Shown here one piece after another: positions 7,169-12,055 of a DNA stretch of 12,055 nucleotides. Position 1 is the first letter of the stretch, and the number at the start of each line of letters is the position of its first letter. The position numbers were made by a program, and so were the translations under genes. The DNA lies in NCBI GenBank assembly GCA_964582365.1, contig CAZOQV010000021.1, positions 1 through 12,055 on the forward strand, read 5' to 3'. This DNA is from WARW01 sp964582365. GTDB lineage: Bacteria; Patescibacteriota; Microgenomatia; UBA12405. The notes under the pieces are model-generated. The model made no database searches, had not been told where the DNA came from, and saw only the letters and a list, made by a program, of their open reading frames with translations.

Positions 7169-8224
7169 TCAATCACATATAGGACACTTATCACCAGAAT
7201 AATAGTATCCACAACCTTCACAAAATTTTAACCCATCAGCACTTTCAATCGTTTTATATACTAAAGACCCATTTTCATAAGTTACCATTGTCTTAGATGA
7301 TCCAAATTCAGCCGTGGCTACAATTCCAGGACAGGCTCCACCACCCTTTCTTGTTTTCATTTCTAAAATTTGTCCAAACATAAAATCACCAAAATTCCTT
7401 CCTAGATAATCATTTACTTCCACCTCGTCAAGTGATTTTCCCTTTAATACTACGTCATAACAAGCCGAAAAAATTCTATTGATTAAATCTTTTTTAGAAA
7501 ACATTTTCTTTTCAAAATTATCATAAAAGTTTTCCATGATTTGCTCTACTACATCATCAATTCTGTTTTTATTTGTTTCTATTTTTTTATCGGTTTGAGT
7601 TAAGTTAACCATTATTTCAGCCATCTTAAAATCATTTGTTGCCAACGGATTAGTTAATAAATCATTAGCCGATTCAATTTTTTCTTTTCCACCAAAAGTT
7701 TCATAAATTAACTTTAATCTTTCAAAATCATCATTCACAAAAAGACGCACATATTTAATGTTTTCATTTTGTTTACTATTAAGCCAAAAATCTACTATAT
7801 TCATGGTGTATCCCAATTCCATATTAATAGGGCTAAAATGCGCTACTACTTTGTTACCTTCATTTAAACCTTTTTGGATTTTATCAAATGCCTCCTTATC
7901 CAAAGGATTACTCGTCATAAATTTATCTATAAAAACATTTGTTTTTTCGTCTTTAATTCGACCATTTTCTAAAACTCTCTCCAAGGCTCCACCCTGTATA
8001 CAAAACAATTCTTGCATAGCTGTTTTTAATTCCAATTCCAACGCTATATATTTTTTATCATCATCAATTCGTTTTAAATATTCTACTTCTTTTTCAGGAT
8101 CAAAAAATAAAATTTCTTTCTCTTGTTTTTCTAAATCAACTCTAATATTTTTCAATGCATTACTACCAACTACTTCATGAGTTTCGTAGATATCACGGAT
8201 TTTAATTATATTTTCTTTATTCAT
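7169..8224 (-). CDS. Uncharacterised zinc-ribbon protein behind a cobalamin riboswitch
   Basis: A 351-aa protein that I do not recognise. It is highly charged, appears soluble, and has no signal peptide or transmembrane helix. Residues 28-70 and 208-250 look helical and partly coiled-coil. The central part (about 124-175) alternates strand and helix like an alpha/beta domain. A glycine-rich stretch KGGGACPGIVAT (293-304) precedes a C-terminal zinc ribbon, CEGC (335-338) and CPIC (347-350). A TTG at 8239 would add five residues, but it lies inside the ribosome-binding site. The ATG at 8224 sits 7 bases after GGAAAG (8232-8237) and is the better start. The cobalamin riboswitch directly upstream suggests expression when cobalamin is scarce; nrdJ and pduO upstream point to B12 or ribonucleotide reduction. 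It does not look like a transporter or a spare reductase. Its function is unknown. Confidence 0.8.
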   Translation of the reverse strand: MNKENIIKIRDIYETHEVVGSNALKNIRVDLEKQEKEILFFDPEKEVEYLKRIDDDKKYIALELELKTAMQELFCIQGGALERVLENGRIKDEKTNVFIDKFMTSNPLDKEAFDKIQKGLNEGNKVVAHFSPINMELGYTMNIVDFWLNSKQNENIKYVRLFVNDDFERLKLIYETFGGKEKIESANDLLTNPLATNDFKMAEIMVNLTQTDKKIETNKNRIDDVVEQIMENFYDNFEKKMFSKKDLINRIFSACYDVVLKGKSLDEVEVNDYLGRNFGDFMFGQILEMKTRKGGGACPGIVATAEFGSSKTMVTYENGSLVYKTIESADGLKFCEGCGYYYSGDKCPICD

Positions 8225-8235
8225 ATTTTTACTTT

Positions 8236-8255
8236 CCAAATTATTTACAATTTGG
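8236..8255 (-). promoter_or_regulatory. Hairpin sequestering the Shine-Dalgarno of the 351-aa gene
   Basis: On the minus strand CCAAATT (8255-8249) pairs perfectly with AATTTGG (8242-8236) around a 6-base loop. The last GG of the stem is the start of the GGAAAG ribosome-binding site (8237-8232). A second short hairpin, made by the palindrome TCCGAAATTTCGGA (8270-8257), lies between it and the riboswitch. This layout suits control of translation initiation by the riboswitch. There is no U-tract, so transcription termination is less likely. Confidence 0.55.
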
Positions 8256-8280
8256 TTCCGAAATTTCGGATTGCTCGAAA

Positions 8281-8430
8281 GGTTTGGTCATCCGGCTTCG
8301 ACCGACGAAGCTTTGCGAAGGCGGTTTTTATACCATCCATCATCTTTGCTCCGACAATCACACGGTTGCGGCACAGCCCAGGATTCTAACCTGGTTCCCC
8401 ATCACCCGCCATAGTTTTAACGACGGCGGG
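8281..8430 (-). promoter_or_regulatory. Cobalamin riboswitch (aptamer)
   Basis: Read on the minus strand, this stretch carries the conserved cobalamin-aptamer core in order (the Rfam RF00174 pattern). It has GGGGAA (8400-8395), then the P5 stem CCAGG/CCTGG (8394-8390 and 8382-8378) with loop TTAGAAT, then GCTGTGCCGCAACCGTG (8377-8361), which is the B12-box core. GTCGGAGC follows at 8355-8348, a variable GCTTCG/CGAAGC hairpin at 8311-8295, and the 3' element GCCGGATGACC (8296-8286). A CCCGCC/GGCGGG hairpin (8430-8405) opens the element. The region is far more GC-rich than its surroundings. It lies in the 227-base gap after pduO, on the same strand as the 351-aa gene 57 bases further on. Cobalamin binding would be expected to lower expression of that gene. 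Confidence 0.9.
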
Positions 8431-8442
8431 CATTAATAATTT

Positions 8443-8448
8443 ATTATA
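8443..8448 (-). promoter_or_regulatory. Candidate -10 box for the riboswitch transcript
   Basis: A perfect TATAAT on the minus strand lies just after the pduO stop codon, with expected initiation near 8436, immediately before the first riboswitch hairpin. No good -35 is seen at 16-18 bases (the best is TGTGGA), so this is tentative. If real, the 351-aa gene has its own promoter, separate from the nrd operon. AT-rich DNA gives such matches by chance. Confidence 0.4.
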
Positions 8449-8451
8449 TCG

Positions 8452-8949
8452 TTAAAATTTCGATCTCCACATTAAATTTAATAAACATGACAATCGATTA
8501 AAATATTTAAGTATATTTTGATCAAAACTCAAATTTTCTTTTTCTTCTCTTTCAATTTTTAAAGCCACCAATCGTCTTTCTGCTTCTCGACAATCAGTTC
8601 TGCATAAATTTATTCTAGCCTCAACTTCATTTTCACCAGGAATTAAAAACCCCTCGAGATTGCTAACTCTTTTTTTTGTTAATTCAATACTTTTATCTAT
8701 TTCCTCAACTCTTTTTTTTCCGCTAGTCCAATCTTGCCCCATATAAAGACTCCCCATCACTTCATACAAATCTTTTTCTATCTGAAAAAAATTTTTCTTT
8801 TCATCAGATTTAGTTATCTTAACTTTAGCAAGACCTAAACTTGCCTGAAATCTATCAATCGAACCAACCGCCTCCACAAAAACCGAATTTTTACTGACAT
8901 CAAGAAGACATTCTCCTTGTGTTATTCCCCTGTCACCTTTTTCACTCAT
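8452..8949 (-). CDS. pduO: PduO-type ATP:cob(I)alamin adenosyltransferase, divergent
   Basis: Transfers the adenosyl group of ATP to cob(I)alamin to give adenosylcobalamin, the cofactor of the NrdJ encoded just before it. The 165-aa protein follows the family from end to end. EKGDRGIT (3-10) matches the ATP-binding TKTGDxGxT, VEAVGSIDRF (25-34) keeps the conserved Asp (32), and FLIPG (101-105) matches the FILPGG segment. CRTDCREAER (116-125) matches RTVCRRAER, and YFNRLS (149-154) matches YLNRLS. Oddities are the loss of the TKT lysine position and Cys155 where NRLSD normally has Asp. The protein is 20-30 residues shorter than usual. It starts 39 bases after the nrdJ stop; three ATGs in that gap are out of frame or stop at once. 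Its downstream neighbour is the cobalamin riboswitch. Reduced or altered activity is possible. Confidence 0.85.
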   Translation of the reverse strand: MSEKGDRGITQGECLLDVSKNSVFVEAVGSIDRFQASLGLAKVKITKSDEKKNFFQIEKDLYEVMGSLYMGQDWTSGKKRVEEIDKSIELTKKRVSNLEGFLIPGENEVEARINLCRTDCREAERRLVALKIEREEKENLSFDQNILKYFNRLSCLLNLMWRSKF

Positions 8950-8988
8950 ATTTTTTATTCATAAATCTTAATTCATAAATCATATTTC

Positions 8989-11463
8989 TTAAGAACATTT
9001 CGAGTAACCACAAAATTCATTTGTGCATTTGAAACAGCCTTCTTCGGCTCGAAGGGGACTGCCACAATCAGGACAAGACATTACTTTGCTATCTAAATCT
9101 GCCTGTTTTATTCTAATAGCTTCAATTGAAGTTACATCCACATTTGTCTTTTCGCAAGCAAACATATCAAGTTGTTCTCCTCTTGAGATTTCCAATAGAG
9201 ATTTACCCACTGCATCAAACATACTTAAAACTGTCCCATTTCCTAATCCAATTTTTTGACCACAAGAAATCCCCACTATTTCATCTGCCACTTCATCTAA
9301 ACTGGCTCCATATTTCAACGATAATGATGACAATCTTCCAATTGCTTCAGCCGCTCCAGCTGTAAAGCCACCACTTTTCCCTAAATTAACAAACACTTCA
9401 ACTGGACCATCGCCTTGTTCGTAAAAAATCGAAGTATAAACACTTCCCACATCACATTTCTTTTTTACTCTAACTCCCCTGGCAATAATTGGTGTTGATT
9501 TTTTCTTTGGTGGCAAAGTCACTACTTTTTCTTCAGCTTCCTCTTTTTTCTCTTTTACTTTTTGTAAAGGTTCAAAAGATCTTGATCCAGTTCTATAAAT
9601 AGTAATACCCTTAGTCCCCAAAGAATAAGATTTTAAATAAGCTTCTCGAACATCATCCACAGTGGCCGTTTCAGGTAAATTAATTGTTTTCGACACTGCA
9701 TTATCTGTATATTTTTGGAAAGCCGCCTGGATTCTAATATGCCATTCTGGCTCAATTTCCAAAGCCGTAATAAAAACATTTTTTAAATCCTCAGGAATTC
9801 CTTCAACACCCTTTAAAACTCCTCCATTTTTAACAATTTTTTCAATCAATTCTTCAGAATAAATTCCTCTTTTTTTCAATTCCTCCACCAAAATTGGATT
9901 AACTGTATAAAGGGTTTTTCCTTCCACTGTATTTTTTTGAAAACCCAAAGAAAAAACTGGTTCGATTCCCGAACTAGTATCTGCCAATAAACTAATTGTT
10001 CCAGTTGGAGCAATTGTAGTTAAAGTCATATTTCTTGGCTTGTAATCAGTGTTTGCAAACACACTCACATTCCAAAGAGGAAAAGTTCCTCGAAGTTTAG
10101 CTAATTCACAAGTTGCTTCTCTAGCTGATTCAGTCACAAACTTCATTATTTTTTCTGCCCAAGCAATTCCCTCTTCCGAATCATATCTAATTTTCAATTT
10201 AAACAAAGCATCCGCAAAACCCATTACCCCTACTCCAATTCTTCGAGTATTACTCACCATGTCTCGAATTTTTTGGACTGGAAATTCATTTACTTCCACT
10301 ACATTATCTAAAAAATGAACACCAATTCTGATTGTTTCTTTTAAATCTTCCCAATTTAAATCTTTTCCGTTTACAAACTTAGCTAAATTAACACTTCCTA
10401 AATTACAGGCATCATAAGGCAAAAGAGGTTGCTCACCACATGGATTAGTAGCTTCAATTCGACCCACACTTGGGACTGGATTTGAAGTTTTATCATTCAT
10501 TCGATCGATGAAAACTAATCCTGGATCACCAAATTGCCATGCCAATCTTGTTATTAAATTAAACACTTTATAAGCATTTAATTTCATTGTTGCTTCATTT
10601 GTTCTTGGATTAATCAAATTGTATCCTTCTCCTTCTTCAGTTGCTTTTGCCCAATCATATAATTTTTTAGCTCCAATCTCCACATCTCTCAATCTTTGAT
10701 CAACATTTCTATTTTGTTCAGCTAATCTTATTTCTTCGATTATCTCTTCTGGAACAGAATCATCAGTTGCAAATTTTTTATCAAGTTCAACTCTTTCCAT
10801 AAAAGCGTTAGTTACCGCCAAAGAAATATTGAAATTAGTTAAACTCCATTCATCTAATTTTACTACTGCAAATCTTAAGACATCAGGATGATCAATTGAC
10901 AACATTCCCATATTCGCGCCACGTCGTACTCCACCTTGTTTAATTTGAGCTGTTACATCATTGTACGCTTGCATAAAGCTAACCGGACCAACCGTTGTTC
11001 CACCGCTTGATTTAATATAATCACCACTTGGTCTAAGTCGAGAAAAAGAAAAACCAGTTCCTCCACCGCTCTTATGAATCAAAGCCATATTTGACATGGT
11101 TTCCAAAATCGATTCCATCGAATCATCAATCGGAAGTACAAAACAAGCCGACAATTGTTGATGTGTTTTACCTGCGTTTATTAAACATGGAGTATTTGGT
11201 AAAAATTTCTGTTCTGAAAATAATTGATAAAAACTTTTAGCCTGATTTTCTATTTGTTGTTCATTGCTTCCAAAAAATTGATCACCTTTAGCCACATTAA
11301 ACGCTACTCTCCAAAAAATATCTTTTACTTTTTCAATCGATTTTCCCTCTTCGTCTTTTTTAGAATATCTTGTTTCCGCAATATATTTTGCATTAGCTGA
11401 AAGCTTTGGTTCTATTAAATCATCAATACTACTATTAATATTTTGTCTGCTTATATCTGTCAT
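8989..11463 (-). CDS. nrdJ: Adenosylcobalamin-dependent (class II) ribonucleotide reductase
   Basis: Reduces ribonucleotides to deoxyribonucleotides with a thiyl radical generated from adenosylcobalamin; it needs no oxygen and no NrdB partner. The 824-aa protein has the redox cysteine in LSACFVLP (104-111, Cys107), its partner in ACNLGS (352-357, Cys353), the radical motif NPCGE (340-344, Cys342 and Glu344), and the phosphate-binding IAPTGTISLLAD (484-495). A charged linker (636-655) leads to a TSCPD-type domain (about 660-770). The C-terminal cysteine cluster CPDC (797-800), Cys810, Cys813, Cys818 and Cys823 (ending GYSKC) should hold zinc and carry reducing equivalents from thioredoxin or a like protein. 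No N-terminal ATP-cone is visible, so overall dATP inhibition through that domain is not expected. It starts 3 bases after nrdR and is followed by pduO, which makes its cofactor. Confidence 0.97.
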   Translation of the reverse strand: MTDISRQNINSSIDDLIEPKLSANAKYIAETRYSKKDEEGKSIEKVKDIFWRVAFNVAKGDQFFGSNEQQIENQAKSFYQLFSEQKFLPNTPCLINAGKTHQQLSACFVLPIDDSMESILETMSNMALIHKSGGGTGFSFSRLRPSGDYIKSSGGTTVGPVSFMQAYNDVTAQIKQGGVRRGANMGMLSIDHPDVLRFAVVKLDEWSLTNFNISLAVTNAFMERVELDKKFATDDSVPEEIIEEIRLAEQNRNVDQRLRDVEIGAKKLYDWAKATEEGEGYNLINPRTNEATMKLNAYKVFNLITRLAWQFGDPGLVFIDRMNDKTSNPVPSVGRIEATNPCGEQPLLPYDACNLGSVNLAKFVNGKDLNWEDLKETIRIGVHFLDNVVEVNEFPVQKIRDMVSNTRRIGVGVMGFADALFKLKIRYDSEEGIAWAEKIMKFVTESAREATCELAKLRGTFPLWNVSVFANTDYKPRNMTLTTIAPTGTISLLADTSSGIEPVFSLGFQKNTVEGKTLYTVNPILVEELKKRGIYSEELIEKIVKNGGVLKGVEGIPEDLKNVFITALEIEPEWHIRIQAAFQKYTDNAVSKTINLPETATVDDVREAYLKSYSLGTKGITIYRTGSRSFEPLQKVKEKKEEAEEKVVTLPPKKKSTPIIARGVRVKKKCDVGSVYTSIFYEQGDGPVEVFVNLGKSGGFTAGAAEAIGRLSSLSLKYGASLDEVADEIVGISCGQKIGLGNGTVLSMFDAVGKSLLEISRGEQLDMFACEKTNVDVTSIEAIRIKQADLDSKVMSCPDCGSPLRAEEGCFKCTNEFCGYSKCS

Positions 11464-11466
11464 TTT

Positions 11467-11910
11467 TTATTTTTTAAAATTACTAATTAATTTTTCGAAA
11501 TCTTTAATTTCGTTGATATCTAAATAAACTGTGGCAAAACGAATATATGCCATAGTATCAATATTTTTTAGTTTTTCTAGAACCATCATCCCAATTTCCC
11601 TCGAAGGAATTTCTACACTTGGCCAATTTAACAATTTCATTTCAATTTCATCAATAATTTTACTTTTTTCATCTTCACTTACTTTACAACAAGCCTTATC
11701 TAAGCACTTTTCTAATTTTTCTCTTTGATAATCTTCAATTTTTCCCGATTTTTTAATTACTTTTAAATCAATATTTTCTATTCTTTCATAAGTTGTAAAT
11801 CTTTTTTCGCATTTAAGACATTCTCTTCGTCTTCTAGTCACTCTACCATCCTCAGCCTCTCGGCTTTCCAAGACATTAGATTCATCAAAACCACAATATG
11901 GACACAACAT
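11467..11910 (-). CDS. nrdR: Transcriptional repressor NrdR
   Basis: Binds ATP/dATP and represses ribonucleotide reductase genes by binding paired NrdR boxes. The 147-aa protein starts with the standard MLCPYCG zinc ribbon: CPYC (3-6) and CLKC (31-34) are the two Cys pairs, with the basic RVTRRRRE stretch (23-30) and RFTTYER (37-43) beside them. An ATP-cone follows (about 46-136, beginning near LKVIKKSGKIEDY). A TTG at 11949 would add 13 residues, but the family starts at the Met before CPYC, so the ATG at 11910 is chosen. No Shine-Dalgarno is visible. The gene is first in the nrdR-nrdJ-pduO operon, and two NrdR-box-like sites overlap its promoter, so autoregulation is expected. Confidence 0.96.
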   Translation of the reverse strand: MLCPYCGFDESNVLESREAEDGRVTRRRRECLKCEKRFTTYERIENIDLKVIKKSGKIEDYQREKLEKCLDKACCKVSEDEKSKIIDEIEMKLLNWPSVEIPSREIGMMVLEKLKNIDTMAYIRFATVYLDINEIKDFEKLISNFKK

Positions 11911-11949
11911 AAATTTATAAGCTTGATAAACTTTTAACTTTATAACCAA

Positions 11950-11965
11950 CCACTATCTCTAGTGG
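11950..11965. promoter_or_regulatory. NrdR box 1 (proximal)
   Basis: CCACTATCTCTAGTGG has perfect 6-bp palindromic arms around TCTC. It agrees with the NrdR-box consensus ACACwATATATwGTGT at about 12 of 16 positions, including the central CTA...TAG halves. It lies just downstream of the -10 box and covers the expected start of transcription, a position suited to repression. Confidence 0.75.
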
Positions 11966-11974
11966 ATGCTAACC

Positions 11975-12004
11975 ATCATACCCACTACCACTAGCCATCG
12001 TCAA
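11975..12004 (-). promoter_or_regulatory. Promoter of the nrdR-nrdJ-pduO operon
   Basis: On the minus strand TTGACG (12004-11999) and TATGAT (11980-11975) are separated by 18 bases; each matches the sigma-70-type consensus at five of six positions. Transcription would start near 11968, giving a leader of about 58 bases before nrdR. One NrdR box fills the spacer and the other follows the -10. The remaining bases to the right edge (12005-12055) are AT-rich, and I see no feature in them. Confidence 0.65.
11982..11997. promoter_or_regulatory. NrdR box 2 (distal, degenerate)
   Basis: CCACTACCACTAGCCA repeats the left half-site CCACTA and the inner TAG of box 1, but its right arm has decayed. It begins 32 bp after the start of box 1, about three helical turns. 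That matches the usual tandem NrdR-box spacing and places both on the same face of the DNA. It sits between the -35 and -10 hexamers. Confidence 0.6.
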
Positions 12005-12055
12005 TAGATTAAAATATATCAATTTTCATTTTCGCAATTATTCTGCGGACAAAAA

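Noticed and set aside
8225..8239. TTG start adding five residues to the 351-aa protein
   Set aside because: It lies within the GGAAAG ribosome-binding site and the sequestering stem; the ATG at 8224 is ideally spaced from that site.
7758..8389. Plus-strand open frames across the 351-aa gene and the riboswitch
   Set aside because: They run antisense to a better-supported gene and to the riboswitch, with no motifs of their own.
8800..8815. CTGATGA on the minus strand inside pduO, as in a hammerhead core
   Set aside because: It is followed by A-rich codons with no stem II and no properly placed GAAA; it simply encodes part of the protein.
11911..11949. TTG start adding 13 residues to NrdR
   Set aside because: NrdR proteins begin directly with Met-x-CPYC; the added residues match nothing in the family.

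Overview
The window is a low-GC, tightly packed bacterial segment read with the standard code: TGA is a stop and Trp is TGG. Intergenic gaps are short, Shine-Dalgarno signals are scarce and proteins are often compact. This style, with a tandem ThyX, a class II ribonucleotide reductase and AT-rich cell-surface glycosyltransferase genes, fits a Patescibacteria/CPR genome, perhaps Microgenomates-like. That placement is an inference from style; no rRNA or other marker is present.

Left part (1-3710, + strand). A possible gene tail at the edge is followed by an AT-rich leader with a palindromic element, and then by a complete type III hammerhead ribozyme (147-200) that ends 11 nt before the start codon of a family 2 glycosyltransferase. 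Next comes a large polytopic GT-C/YfhO-like membrane protein. Together they look like a surface-glycan unit whose mRNA could cleave its own leader.

Centre (3707-7135). glyA and tmk (- strand) lie divergent to thyX (+ strand). GlyA makes methylene-tetrahydrofolate, ThyX uses it to make dTMP, and Tmk phosphorylates dTMP. The ThyX is double length, and its RHR-x7-S signature is split between its two halves.

Right part (7169-12055, - strand). nrdR, nrdJ (adenosylcobalamin-dependent ribonucleotide reductase) and a divergent PduO-type cobalamin adenosyltransferase form one operon. Its promoter is overlaid by two NrdR boxes 32 bp apart. Directly behind pduO lies a cobalamin riboswitch with its own candidate -10 and a hairpin over the ribosome-binding site. 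It precedes a soluble 351-aa zinc-ribbon protein that I do not recognise.

Most of the window is therefore a dNTP/thymidylate supply island with two inputs: nucleotide sensing by NrdR and cobalamin sensing by the riboswitch. The most novel items are the riboswitch-controlled unknown protein beside a B12-dependent reductase and its cofactor-making enzyme, the hammerhead ribozyme in a glycosyltransferase leader, and the split-motif ThyX.
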